From Xenoacremonium recifei (Eukaryota > Ascomycota > Sordariomycetes > Hypocreales > Nectriaceae), in the NCBI GenBank assembly GCA_012184525.1, contig WOFQ01000079.1, positions 29,620 through 93,619 on the forward strand: DNA of 64,000 nucleotides. Direction: 5' to 3'. Position 1 is the first letter of the stretch; every line of letters begins with the position of its first letter. Made by a program: the position numbers and the translations under genes. A model generated the notes under the pieces. That model searched no databases. It was not told the origin of the DNA and saw nothing but the letters and a program-made list of their open reading frames with translations. Shown here piece by piece: positions 23,201-35,530 of this stretch.

Positions 23201-25091
23201 GGGTAAAGTGGCGTGCTTTCACAATGGCGACTTCCACTACCCGTGCTTTAACACCGTCTTGACCCCTGATAATTCGGTTGATTGCTGGGATGCACTGTAG
23301 AATGCCAACTTTCGTGGAGCAGTCAATAAGCGTTAATATTGGCCGGCCTTCCAACACGGAGGTTGCTAAAGGCTATATTTGAGGGATATCTTGAGCCAGG
23401 CAAAAGTGATCGGAATAATCCTCTGAGTCAGGTAAGCGGGAGCTTAGTGTACGCATCGGAGATGGACCTCGGACAGTGGACTAAGCCAGCCTTGACAATC
23501 TAGGCTCCAGAACTGAGGACTCAAGAGTTAGAGCAAAACTTCAAAACGAACCATCCTCAACAAAAAGACATAGGTCGTAGGCTAACGTCATAGGGCATTC
23601 TGCATTCGGTGGGGCCGTAGCGGAATTATTGGCGCCGTCTTGCGGATGCTGAAATCAACAGCTCGACAGCCCGAAGCAGTCGAGCTGTGATCGCCTTAAT
23701 TGATTTTGGAGGCTGGAAAGAATATACCGCGTGTGTTTGCGTCGTATTTGCCACTCGACAGTCGCTCTAATCCAGCAATATTAAGGCGCGTCTTCAAGCC
23801 AAATAACATTCAAGCTTCTATTTAGAACCCGAGTATCGTATGAGGTATTCGCGAGACATGATAGGCTGTAGGTAAAGAAGGCTTGTTGTAGACCAAGTTG
23901 TAGACATCGCCGATTCGGTCGCTTTCTTGGCCATTTGGAACGCTAACTAGGTTCTTATGAGTGGAACGCTGGGCTCTTCTTCGTTGGCTCAATATGGTCC
24001 GCTTTCGTCTCCTAAATGACTTCCAATTAACGGACCGGTGACAAAGATATTTGCAGCCGACAAAGCTAATCAAATTGGTTTCAAAACTACTTAAGGTGCC
24101 AGGTCGCCAATCTATACGAGCCCCTGGATCGTTTCCGATGCTCTGCAGTCGTCAGCTGGCCTTTGCTGCCATATATCTTGTCGTAACATCTCTTTTTTTA
24201 TAAGGAAACACACACTTCCTTAACACCATAAGCTCCAGCGCAATGGCCGAGTCGTCGCAAAGTTTCATAACTCCTCTGAAATCTCTTGGCATAGTTGCTT
24301 TCACGAGCACGAGTTTAGTTAATGGGGCGAAGGGACAGGAGGGAAGTTCCGCTGATAATACCCGCTATTGAATCTTCCTTTATTCTCCAAGGTATCGTTG
24401 TCACTGGGGCATACAATGGCTTCCACGGAATGATCCGAGGCGATCTAGTTGACAAATATGATATCGTTGGAGTCCTCATATCCTCTCTCTTTTCCCTGCA
24501 CAGGGCTGCAAGCTTTTTGCCTTTCCAGCTTCGGTAACATATCGTAGCTAGACTATGTTTTCTCTTAGTAGGATCTCCAAAGTCGAACAAAAGTAACAAT
24601 TATATCATAGTGAGGGCCCACGTCTCACCAACACGTCTTTTCATAGATCCCTATTATCTTCACTTTCAAAGCATTCTTCGGCCGGAATGACATGCAACGA
24701 GCACTGTTGGTAGAAGATATGGCGCACTTTCAAATGCCCCAGAGTGCTTTCTGCATGCTGCTTCATTTTATATAGGTGCTAAGGCTAGAAGAAGCATATA
24801 CCAAAACGAGACGATATACAGAGAGACTACGCACACATAATGACAACATACGACAACCTAGGCGTACATACTTCTCCTAAGTCTGCCGTACACAACCTCG
24901 AGTCATTTGCCGTGTTCCAAGACGCTGCTGACCGGCACGCAGTCCAGAGGAACCTCCAGCGGTAGCTTAATGGGGACAGTGAATGAGAATCTCGGGACGA
25001 ATCAAGGGGACAAGACGACTCTAGATCTGAATGCACCAGAGTTAGTCTACAACAGCTAACATGTTCAACCCCGCGCACACACACACACACA

Positions 25092-25122
<31 letters not shown>

Positions 25123-28100
25123 CCCCCACCCCCCACCCCCCAAAAAAAAACTTTTATCGTAGGGTCCGATCACTGTCTCATTCATGTAGGCTACCTTAAA
25201 AAAACCCGTTGCTCCAGTCTAAGCTGGGAGTTGCAGCCGGGCGGAGTCTCTCCTATGTTCGACATCCATGGATGATGCATGGATGGATTTATGACGAAAG
25301 TTCCCTCGTCACAAGTCCTAAAAGCGGGCGCAGAATCAACCATCTCACTGTGGGTTTGCAAATCCCCTCTTCGACACCGGAAAAGAGATTTAATCAAGGC
25401 CTATGCACCACCCCTGGCTGGCAATCACTCTATGATCGATGTAGTATTACACAAAGACAAAGAATTCTCGAGGGGGGAGTGACAGGTCGTCCCCAAGTCT
25501 AGCTCTCGCATAAGAAAGCTAGACAAGCATTCTCCAGACTCTAATGGCAAAACAAGCACCGCATTAGTAGCTAGGCGTTGGGTCACTCGAGACGAATTAA
25601 CGTATTGCGCTCTCAGGCCTCGTTGTCATCTCGCGGTGGAGGAGCCAGCGACCCTGCTACCCCAAGCCGCTCATACACTTGGGCCGAGAATATACGGTAG
25701 GGAAAAAATCATGACCGCCGATTGCAATAGCTTTGTGAATAATTAGGTGTTCCTTTATCACGCCTTGATAGACGTAATTATGGCAAAGGCACACTTCCTT
25801 GGAGACACTAGTATTGCAGGAACAGGGATACGTCGAGATACGCGCATTGCAAATAAGGAGCTCTAGCTCTCAGGGAAAATAATAAGCGTTTGCACCCGTA
25901 GGTCTTAGATCCTCATCAACACTAGATCCTTGATGTTTGCGGGACTATCGTGCGTCAGTCGAGACGAAGGTTTCAACTCACTCATTGCGTGTTACAAGCC
26001 CTTGAAGAGATCGACTTATCTCTGTTATTGGCCATCGGGAACCAATTATGACGCTTAATATGAGTAATGGGCCGTGACATGGCTAGATTCGGTAAAAAGA
26101 AAACATAACATTGTGAGTGGGAGAGCCGCCTATAGTTAGTCATCCGTGACGAGAAGGTGTGCTGGGTGAAGCCTCTCACACTCATAATTTCTGAGCACCA
26201 ATAAAGCCGCCGAAGTCTAGGCAACTCACTTCGGGCGGCCACAAGGCCGGTAGCCTCGTGTTAGGGATACTCTGATGGTATCTTTCTACAATATTTTTGC
26301 AACACTCCATAGCTTCATGTTTTACTCATAGCCCGCTAAAATCTTGGTGAATCCATCTTCCTTGTCCGTAGATAACACAAGAAGTGTACCGTTAACAGAT
26401 CCACAGATCCGGAAGGTACCTTATATTTCTCCGCAGTTGTCCCCTAACTGAAGGCGGAACTATCAAAACGTTATTCCAAAATTTGAGTGCGGCTACCAGC
26501 CGGTCGCACGTCCTGCAATTCCTTTCGACACATTACACTGCACCACAAGCTAGTTTGATGATAGTCCCTATTGTCTATTACGCTATGTCTACTTGCCTTT
26601 CCACCATGAGTTAGATGGTAACTGTTCATCATTTTTTCTTTATACGTTAGATGTTGAAAACAATCTTGGCCGACAGTCACTCAGGCCTTATGAAAATAAC
26701 GACTACTATGGCAACTTGTCATGAATACATGTTACAGACAGTTATTCAATCCAAGTACCAGTTCAAATTATTCCCTCTCGCTTTGCATAAGTGCCTCAAT
26801 GTGTACTTTGAAAGGATTGATGCGGACCATGGTGTTGATTCTCGGCTAAGTAAGCTAGCGAAGAGAGAGTCGCACAATTCTCTCTCCGCGACACCGGACC
26901 ATGTAGGAAATCCCAGGGAGCATCTCTCTGTGATGATCATGGTTCATTCAATCAGTCTCCATGGAAATACGAGTCATACATGCAGCATCTGCAAGGTGAT
27001 CGTTGCCAGAGATCTTCATCTGAGAAAAGCTCCCCAGTCAGCGTAAGATTCCATTATTATCGTGTCAGGTGAATCACTGAACCCAGCTTCAACCTTTTAG
27101 TCGGCATTGATCAAGTCTACAGCCTTCTCTAGACAGTCTAAAGCCAGGGGGTGATGATGGCATGAGAGCCCAAGTCGCGCATAATAAACTGCGACGCCAG
27201 AGTCAGATAATCCGATTGCCTTTATCAACTCATCCACCCATAGGATCTACCAGAGAGATATTTTCCTAATAATCTTAAAAGCCTCTGTAGCTAGACTTTC
27301 CAAGAAAGTCTTTGGGGCAAGCGCCACAGAGGATTTTGGCCCAATCAGGAAATTCTCTCCCCTACATCGCGAGCTCGAGTAAGCCGACATACTTGTGATC
27401 TTTCTCTATTTCACTTCATAGGAGCCTTGGTTGCTACAATGCCAGAATTCTGACCAGGAAGACACGCTGGGAATCGCCATCTTCTTGGGTTCGTAATCGA
27501 CCCTGATGTGAGCCTGTCTCTCATTGGAATCTTTTCGGGTATGAAAGGTGATCTCAGGGAGACGCTTAGACAAATCCCGTTTCCCAGATATGAAGATTCT
27601 GATGTGACCTTAACAAATACTATTACGGGAAAGATTGACCAAAGTGGTTTCAGTGACGCCAAAAGGATCGTTACGGCGCGCCTTCTCAGATATCAAGCAT
27701 TGCTCACTAAGAGAAACCAAACAATATTATCGAGATAAAGTAAGAGTATTGATCATATCAGCCATCAGATTAATCAGAATCACAAAACGTAAACCACCAG
27801 TTTGTAGCTGGATAATACGATGGCTCATCCCGAGGAACGGCGCGAGGGAAATATCCTGAAACCGATCCGTTCTGGTCTTGCCCGGCTTGATAACATCACG
27901 AAGCCTGTTCAGGTTTTACATAAGAAAATCGAGGACCATGTTTGTCCTTAATTTGTTGAGATATTAGTTCAAAATCTTGGGGTCCTTTCACCTATCATGG
28001 TTTGCACTGACGATCTTGTGGGCTGACACAGTTAGGAAGCATAAGATTTCCTCGTAGAATGGAGTCTCCTCCATCAGACAGATCCAGTTGTTCGCATATT

Positions 28101-30593
28101 CTGCATCAGTCATGGAATCAGCTCATTCACTACTATTACGCAGACTTGTCTCATAGTAACGATTTTAAGAGGCGGATCCTATTCGGGCGGCAATCAGGGC
28201 AAGTATCTAGGGGAGTAAGGACGTGGCGGTTAGGGCTCCAGGAGTGTTCCAGAGGGCTAGCGACAATTTGCGCTCCTTGAATAGATGAAAAAGTGCTGCA
28301 AGGAGTTGAGACTGCTAACATTGACGTTGATCTAATTGAATACCTCGTGTCCGTTCAATCTGCGTCCCACGACATGACAGCCTAGCGGGATTGGGCGTCT
28401 TAGACTGTCTCTCGTGTTACACATAGCAACAAGAAATGCTGGGTCTCTAGAACCTCGCTTTGACCTGGTGGTTAGTACCAGAGCTACTCCTGGTATGGTT
28501 GACAGCTTGATATGGTCACCTGTACCATCAATTTGTTTATACGCATGAGATTTCAATAAATCCTTCCATGAATTGTTTCGTTTCCATCTTTGGGCGGATT
28601 CTCTTCATTTCGATCTCCTACGGAGATCCTGAAGAAACCTTTCCAATATGACCTAGCAATTTCCATGGATTGGATATTAAATGGGCACTACGGAAAAAAC
28701 CAAAGTTCAGCTAAAGGCCTTGGATAGGAGTGGACTTCTCGAAAATCTTTGTCAATCCAGAGCGCGGATCCTGGATTCATAGTACCGCGACCTCCACAAG
28801 ATACACCAGTTTGTGTTTGCTGTAAGAACATCCTAATACGTCTTGATCGCTAATATAATACTAGCTCCTTTGCCATTTACATAATATCAGCACTCAAGGC
28901 TCTCAAATGGTGGAAAACATGTCATCAAGTAGACCTTTTTGTGGTTGTGGTGCTAGTGCCCACATTACCCTAAACGTGCCTGTCCTCAACGCATTTCCTC
29001 ACTAATCATGACACCTCCCGTAAAGCAAATTGTCATTAGTAAGTCACGACGAAATGAACGAAAACTTATACGTGGCTGCTTAAGCATAATGACAAGACAC
29101 AGATAAGTGGCTTGCGGCTTTGGTAGGCTACGACCGAGATATCTGTTTCTCGTTACATCAAGCACTGTATTCCCTACTCTCACTTGAATAGCTGGCCATA
29201 ATCATGCTACGGTCAATCTGGATCTTTGGCGCGACAGGCTGAGTTCGAATATCAAGATGTGAGGGCAGTACACGTTCATGCGCAACGTATCTGTATTGCG
29301 TTTGAATGGCCTCGCATCTGTCCACGTGACTGCTCACCGAGCCACGTGCTGATAAGATCAACAGATAAACGTGCTTACTCAACAGGATTCAATCGTGAGA
29401 CTTGAGCCCAGCAATTAGCCGCGCGCGCCGAATGATGGGGCGCTAATAAAGGCTCAGAGGCGCTTAAGAGTCAGACTAGAGCGTGATGGTTTCTGGCACG
29501 GGAAAGGTACTTCTTCACGATAGTGCATGTGCATCCTCAAAATCACGTGCGACCCCATGGCCCCAGTAGTATCATGAAATATTATTTCCCGGTTGATTGA
29601 GCCTACAAAAGCAAATGGACAGAAACACGAACGGCGGTGTGCACAGTACTAATTTAGATTGTGAATATAAAGCGATCTTGGGGTCATTTGACTTCCACCT
29701 GGGTCTTTTAAATACAGTCCTGAATACTCGAACGAAGTCCTGGGTGACTCTACGGAGACCTGGATACTCTAGCAGTTATCTTAAGACTGAAGTAACTCAC
29801 TGAGAAGCGAGAGAGAGGAGGAGAGCAACCCCCATACGCCAGAAGTGCGTGCGCCGACAACATCGTTGCAATTTGCAACCACCAAAATGACCAAGCTACC
29901 CTTCGAGAGCCTCCGTCAACGCCATATGTTCACTAACCAAGACACACGTAGCTTAGAGTACAAGGAAGCGGCATAGGATTGTAAAGTGGTCATCAGCCTC
30001 ACCCCTGTCGTAATGCGCCAAGTTGTGATCCTCGGTGTCAATTGGAAGGCGATACGTCAGTAGCACTCCACCTCTCCGAGTTCTTACAGAGTAATCCATC
30101 AACCAAATATAATCACGTTTAGAACACACGACTTGTTCATTACACCACAAGATATATTGCCGTTACAATAGTTAAGGATCGCGAGCACGTCTCAGACTGG
30201 TTAGGGGAAAAAAGCTCAGGGCGCTTCCAAGCACTGCTTGCAAACTTGCACTGGGTAAGACAGAATGAGTCTTGGAGGGGAGCATTGTACGAGTTGATTT
30301 GAAATTCGACATACGTGCGACAAACAGTCCGAGAAACAATCGAAAATAACACAACATCGGTTACTTGCAGGTAAAGGCACACGTCAATTGTGACTCTGCG
30401 TACAGAATAGAGGTAATATAAGTCAAGCTGTGTGTTTCGCTTAAGTTGCCGTGTTTTGAAACTTGAGCACAACGGTCTCTTTTTGAAGGTATCTGGAGAT
30501 AATCATACGAGCAAACACTGTGCACCTTCCTGTCATTGAAACATCTAAGCTACCCACGGCCATTACTGCACTCATCGATTACCAATGAAAGGA
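20250..30593. other. 10 kb gene desert with decayed coding-like fragments
   Basis: No intact gene is recognisable. ATG frames never exceed about 150 codons and mostly overlap each other on both strands. Several pieces read like old coding sequence interrupted by stops and shifts, notably 20,898-22,080 on the + strand, where successive frames give protein-like text such as VGLPIGQRNRIVLFGVALEL. I do not recognise the ancestor. Frames at 22,185-22,637 (150 codons) and 26,651-27,046 (131 codons) are the longest but lack any family signature. Base composition is not strongly AT-biased, so classic heavy RIP is not obvious by eye. A compound microsatellite lies at 25,075-25,150 and a nested hairpin at 27,282-27,332. 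Confidence 0.5.
25075..25150. repeat. Compound microsatellite (AC)n(TC)n with poly-C and poly-A
   Basis: A run of about nine AC units (25,075-25,092) passes directly into about fourteen TC units (to 25,119). A C-rich tract with two A interruptions (25,121-25,141) follows, then nine A (25,142-25,150). The polypurine/polypyrimidine part could form non-B DNA and is likely length-polymorphic. Any short frame crossing it is an artefact. Confidence 0.95.
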
Positions 30594-31972
30594 TTACAGA
30601 TAACCCTTCTCGAGACCTCGGACCACATTATCATCCATCTCAAACCCATCCGCTTCACTCCCAACGTGATGCTTCAAGAAGGCAATACGGCGCTCGGAGT
30701 GTTCCTGGTCCTCCTTCAAGAGACGTTTCATCTTATTAGATTGAGGAGGTGGCTCCATGGCCTTGTCGACGATCTTCCTCAATGCCTCTTTCGTCAATGA
30801 GCCGGGCTTTTCTCGAACCCTACGCAGCGTCGCAATGGCAAGCTTCAAATCATTTACCTGAGCATCATAGTGGCAATTCTCCGCAATTGCCTGTCCCCTA
30901 GCTAGAGCCGAAATGGAGACATAGGCACGGTCGCGCTCCTGATGTAGCGTATTGATTTTACTCGTCTCGTCGCCCACGGCCTTTGACCAGGCTTCGATGG
31001 AGCCACGTTCTCGGCTTAGGGGAGTCGCCTGAGCACTTGACGTAGCAGCTAAAGGAATAGTAGCTTTTCTGGATTGACTCGACCTGACTTCCCAATCCGA
31101 GAAGGGGAAGGTTGGTTGGTAGGAAGCCACTGACTGCAGATCCCGAGGCCGCAATTCCGGTCCCGTTGTAGATGCTGATGCAGTCCAAACAATGGATTGT
31201 ATCTCATCCTCGCTCTCGTCGGGAATGAAGGACGGACTCAATGTGGGAACAGAGTTCGATCCGGAACGAATAAAAGTAGGAGCCATGCTCGACGGACCAG
31301 GTTTGGGCGGCACAACTGTATCCGGAATAACGAAGGTTGGATTCAGATTCGTTGAAGTTCCAAAGGATGGAACGAAACTTGGGGATAGCGAAGGCCTTGT
31401 GGATAAGCCGGTGAAAGATGCGCAAGGCCTGCTTCGTACATCGAGGCTCTCAAATGACGTTTCCAAATCATCAATTACACTTTTCGCAGATCTCTCAGTT
31501 GCCGTAGTTGCTCTCTTTGTGTCGCTCGCTTCTCCATCGATGTCGCCGTTCCAGTGTGGCTGGGCCCAGGTTTCGGTGTACTCAGACCACATCGCAATGA
31601 CGCGTCCGTCGTCCTGCTCGGACAACGCCTCGATTGACCAATTGGCGGAAAAGTTTTCCGATCGCTCGTTTGACGCGGGGGTAGACGAGGGCGGGGTAGT
31701 CGGAGTCAGGGAAGAAACAGTTGATCTCTTTCAGAAGATCCGGAAAGCGTGTCTAGGTGGTTCTTAGTGTTAGCCTACACAGATCTCATACTAGAGTAGG
31801 ATCTACCCACATCTTCACAATTCTTGCTGTTGACTTTATGTTTCGCCATGTGCCGCAGAATCGCAATCTTTGCGTTGCTGCAATCATCCAGGTTCAACCG
31901 CGTCTGCCGGCCTCGCTGGAGTACGGCGATGGGAACACCCTCGCAGAGTGTTTCCGTGTTTTGCACACACAT
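30594..31972 (-). CDS. Island gene 1: Ser/Thr/Pro-rich coiled-coil protein with N-terminal MC..NT motif
   Basis: Predicted 431-residue protein of unknown function, exons 31811-31972 and 30594-31727. The donor GTGGGT at 31810 and the acceptor CTGAAAG keep phase 0; the tempting GGTAGAT donor does not. The first exon begins MCVQNTETLCEGVPIAVL, a motif shared with island gene 2. Residues ~55-250 are Ser/Thr/Pro-rich and low in structure, with five repeats of the form P-[ST]-F-[VIP] (SLSPSFVP, NLNPTFVI, MAPTFIR, TLSPSFIP, YQPTFPF). The C-terminal ~150 residues are charged and helical, suitable for a coiled coil. No signal peptide or membrane span. It is the leftmost gene of the island and is not paired head-to-head. 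A + strand frame of 191 codons at 31192-31767 is its antisense shadow. Confidence 0.72.
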
Positions 31973-32431
31973 TGAACATCCAGATCCGCGACCGTAGGTA
32001 TATGAAAGATATGCGAGAAATGGATTGGGGTCGAAGGAGAGAAATCCAGCAGCAAGCAAAGTTTCGTGGGGCGTGGGGTTGGCGTGATGTTTTTACCATT
32101 CGTTGCTTTTGCGGTGCTCACGTGACGGCGCTCAACGAATGGGGAGTCCAAGGATGGCAACAGCTGAGGCTAGGGTCAAGTCGGTGAAGTGTCTCAGAAG
32201 GCCCCCATCAACTCGAAAACTCAGTAGGTTGCAGTGGGTGATCTCTGTGCCCCATGTAGTCGATGCTGGCACTCAAATTGGACCAGCTGTGCGATTTTCA
32301 AGACCTTTGATAAACCTGAAAGCCCACCAGGGGGCCATATGAATCAAGAAGCCTTGTCAATTTCTACGACTACAGCAAAAACAGAGGGATCTGGATAATT
32401 TACTCGCTCGTTATCCACCCTTGCTCTCAAG
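31973..32431. other. Spacer between island genes 1 and 2
   Basis: A 459-base gap, promoter side of island gene 1 and 3' side of island gene 2. Short overlapping frames on both strands without resemblance to known proteins. An in-frame TAA upstream of the ATG at 31972 supports that ATG as the start of gene 1. Confidence 0.4.
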
Positions 32432-33294
32432 CTAGAACATGTCGTCCTCATCCTTCTGCTGTCTTCCACCGTTGTCATGATACAACTGCTTTAGTCGGTC
32501 GATCTCCACATCCAGCTCTTTCAGCTGTTCGGCCAACAAACCCTTGTCCTTCTTGCTCGTGGCTGGGTCCTCGTATCTGTCAATGAGAGGATCTTGCTGC
32601 CCTAACAGATCATTATAATGCACGAGGGCTTTGTTCCTGTTCACCCAGCGATGCGCACTGGGGCTCAGCGCCTGGCCGGTCCGCTGGGAGCGATCAAGTT
32701 CGAGGCGCAGGGAGGAAATTTGCTGAGGCCAAAGATCATCGATCATGGTAGCGTAATCACTGAACCCATGGTCTTCCTTACCGACCTCAGTCGCACTGGT
32801 GTAGTCGAACCTCATCTTGCGCCGCTGGCTGAGCTGCTCCTGAATCCACGCGAAGGCGATGGTAGGCTCTATCTCCCAGCTCTTCATTACGTCCACACTG
32901 ACAGTAGAGGCCCCGAAGGCGCAACTAGCCTTAGCAATGTTCATAACGAGCTTCAGAAAGGTCGCCTGAAAAGTTGCCAGGCCTTCGCGATTCTGGCCAT
33001 CCATGTGACATGCTTTCCAGAGTGACTGAAGAACGTCGTCTAGTTCAGGGGGCATTGGCCTTCCTTGAGCAGCGAGTCCAGCCATCTTGGCATCGAGGGG
33101 TGGCTTTGCCGAAGCAAGCGTCCAGAGAATCAGGCCGTGATGGTAGCTGTCAAAGTGGACTTTATTTCGCAGTCCTGGAGGGGCGTTGAGGTACACTGTA
33201 GTGGGCACGCCGCAGAGCAGCTGACCGGTAAGTTACTAAGTTAGAATCCTGGACAGACACGAGGACTTACAGTAGAGGTATTGGATGGGCACAT
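32432..33294 (-). CDS. Island gene 2: helical protein with N-terminal MC..NT motif
   Basis: Predicted 270 residues from exons 33271-33294 and 32432-33220, separated by a 50-nt intron with a consensus GTAAGT donor and a TTACCGGTCAG acceptor. The eight-codon first exon gives MCPSNTST and the next begins LLCGVPTTVYL. Together they align with the start of island gene 1 at ten of eighteen positions, which supports both the splice and common ancestry. The body is helical with Trp-rich segments (SLWKACHMDGQNREGL, IAFAWIQEQLSQRRKM). It ends in a charged coiled coil (LDVEIDRLKQLYHDN). No membrane span, no recognised domain. Divergent from island gene 3 across ~280 bases. Function unknown. Confidence 0.75.
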
Positions 33295-33571
33295 GATGCG
33301 TGGCTGTTTGCTTTCAGACTTGGTAGAGAGACGTGTCCTTTGTACGTTATACGTAGAAGAGAGTGCGATGCGGGGAATCAGGGGGCCGGGGACTGTTCAT
33401 GTCAGCAGCCCACCCCCATGGTCTGGGTGACAGGGATTACCCAAAATGCTCCAGACGGACACAACCGCGTTGCCCACCGCTTCATGTGGGCACTTCGACT
33501 TTGCCACCTAAAACCTCCGTGCGCACTGTCTTTCACGGCTTCATGGTCGTGAGACAGGTCGCCCATTCGTC
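33295..33571. promoter_or_regulatory. Divergent promoter of island genes 2 and 3
   Basis: A 277-base spacer between the ATG of island gene 2 (minus) and the proposed ATG of island gene 3 (plus). Compact for two fungal promoters. I saw no clear TATA box or strong palindrome. Confidence 0.35.
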
Positions 33572-34428
33572 ATGTCACTCAAAGATTCGATACATGCCTC
33601 GCCGCACCATTCTGGTACGGTAAGTCAGGTCCTGTGCCCGAGATACTTTCGGCTGTTGACACATGCTAGCGATTCTGTGATGTTCCGCTTTCAGAGTACT
33701 CTGCCCGCTCCCGAAAATCTCTCCGCATCTGCCAGACATGCAAAGGCCACATGATCACTCAGCTGCTCACTGTGATGCCTGCACTCTACCCCTGTAGCAT
33801 TGAACGCTTTTTGCAGTCATTCTCTCAACAGACTCTGGTCAATAGCACCCCGATCGACGATGCATTGTGGGCCGCCTGTGGTCTTGAGAATATCCCCGGC
33901 CTCAAACGACTTCGCACCCCTTTCCTCAAGTGTGCGAGACATGTAGCCCAAGAAATGGCGCTCGACTTGGAAGGGCAGGACCTGGTAAAAGTCGTCGAGT
34001 GTATCAACGGTGATCCTGAGAAGGCTTATCAGTGGTGGAAGCAGCGGAACGTCGACCGCGCAAACAAACGGGATAGCCAGCTTTTCACAGCGCTCAAGCC
34101 ATCACCACCTCTAGAGGCCACCAGTGAATCTAGCTCGAAGCTCCCACTGCAACCTCTAGAGGTTTCGGGGCTGGTTGCTTTGGAGGAGTCACTCTTGGGC
34201 TTGATAAAGAGGAGGGAAGAGCTCCACAATGCAAGAAACCTTTGCATTCATCTGGAGGAACGACGTCGAAGGGCGGAAGTCGATTGGGCCTTGTATCGAG
34301 GCTCGGATCTTCATTCAGCGCTGCTCAGTGCAATTGAGGCGCATGAGAACTCTCTACGGGAGGTTGCAAAAATGACAACAGGATTGTCGGTGGCAATGCA
34401 AGAAATCTCAATCACCGTGGAGGGCTGA
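33572..34428 (+). CDS. Island gene 3: helical coiled-coil protein with Cys/His motif
   Basis: Predicted 258 residues with a first exon 33572-33614, an 80-nt intron and a second exon 33695-34428. The spliced start is moderately supported: the second exon's frame stays open upstream of its first ATG (33751) and encodes a plausible RICQTCKGH before it, and a GTACGG donor puts the upstream ATG in phase. If not spliced, the protein starts at 33751 with 225 residues. The CxxC-x2-H pattern with two upstream His could bind a metal, which is inference. The body is helical and the C-terminal half (VALEESLLGLIKRREEL through LREVAKMTTGLSVAMQEI) looks coiled-coil. It shares the pattern DD-x-LW-x-AC with island gene 2, so the two may be remote relatives. 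Function unknown. Confidence 0.65.
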
Positions 34429-34976
34429 TAGAACGTGGGTTGTATTCCACCTGATTTTTTCACTCCGCCTGTGGATGCTAGCTTGATAGACTCATTAAAG
34501 TGACAGCACCTTCAGACCAGGACTTGCCGTGACAGTGACCACACTAGATGGAGGGAGATAGAGAGTCAGAGTTCATTAGTAAAGCGTGCCGTTTCACGCA
34601 ACAGGCCAAGTGCTGTACGCTGAATATTTCTTTGCAAGTATCACCATATTAGACGGCCTACTTTTGGGTCGAGGCATTTCACTTCCCTTGCATGGGTTGA
34701 TGCCCATGAGCCTATCTCAGGCCGTCCCAACAAATCCACAGGGCCAGAGGTATCTTTCACAACAATAATCAGGAGGTGGTCAAAGTGCGCATTCACGACG
34801 GCTATTGCTCTGTACCACCACGCTATCGGTAAATCTTCCCATCACCACCCCCTTGAACCCCGTCACTCGAGCTCTGTCTCTGTCCGTTATCCAACCTGGT
34901 ATTCGTCCACAGCTGGACAGTTTGAGCCCCATCCGAATTTCTTGCAGAACTTTCCGAACATCAGATCGGCCTCTTC
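34429..34976. other. Convergent spacer of island genes 3 and 4
   Basis: A 548-base tail-to-tail spacer. A 96-codon frame at 34805-35095 overlaps the end of gene 4 in antisense and is rejected. No further feature seen. Confidence 0.4.
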
Positions 34977-35530
34977 TTACACTTTTCTCATCTCCTTACT
35001 ACTTTTCTTCCATTTCTTCATGTCCAGCTGGCGCTCGGCATCCTCCATCTTGCGTTCCGAAACATAACTGTCTACCATGCTCGTACCGCTCATGATGAGT
35101 TCATTGTATAGCTTCTTGTCCCTCTTGGACAGAAGTGTCAGCGCCGCAGAGTTCAGATGTTGTAGTCGTCGGTCGGAGATGGCATTCTCGTGTGGCTCTC
35201 CGTGGGCCGCTTTGGAGACCTCAACCACAGATTTCTGGTAGGCGACGATGATAGCGCTTTCATCGGCATTGAACTCGACACCGAGGACGTCATAGAGATT
35301 TTCGTGAATTTTTGAGTCGCAGAACAATTCCCAATGCAGCGTACAGATTCGAGCTATCAAACAGTGAGCCGACGCCAGGATCTGGGGGGATGATCGGAAA
35401 TAGATTGCACAGTACCTTTGAAGTCATCAAATAATGGCGACTCATTTCCCACAGCAGTTGGCTCGGACAAAAAGCGGTTGACGGCAGCGTAGATGGCGAC
35501 ACCCGCCGCGACAAGGGAAGGGATAAGCAT
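34977..35530 (-). CDS. Island gene 4: membrane-anchored J-like protein with degenerate HPD
   Basis: Predicted 163 residues from exons 35416-35530 and 34977-35353 with a 62-nt intron. The N-terminus MLIPSLVAAGVAIYAAVNRF is a hydrophobic signal-anchor. Residues ~57-123 resemble a J domain: NLYDVLGVEFNADESAIIVAYQK gives helices I and II, and SAALTLLSKRDKKLYNEL gives helices III and IV ending like the usual R-x-x-YD. Where J proteins have His-Pro-Asp for stimulating Hsp70 ATPase, this one has HGE (residues 89-91) followed by EPHEN. Known: HPD is required for Hsp70 activation. Inferred: a J-like scaffold rather than an active co-chaperone. A charged C-terminal helix (MEDAERQLDMKKWKK) follows. Divergent from island gene 5. 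Confidence 0.72.

Noticed and set aside
26651..27046. 131-codon frame in the left desert
   Set aside because: Composition and text look random, and it overlaps an open frame on the other strand. No recognisable domain.
31192..31767. 191-codon + strand frame
   Set aside because: Exact antisense of island gene 1. The minus-strand model has splice support, a motif shared with gene 2 and a coherent coiled coil.
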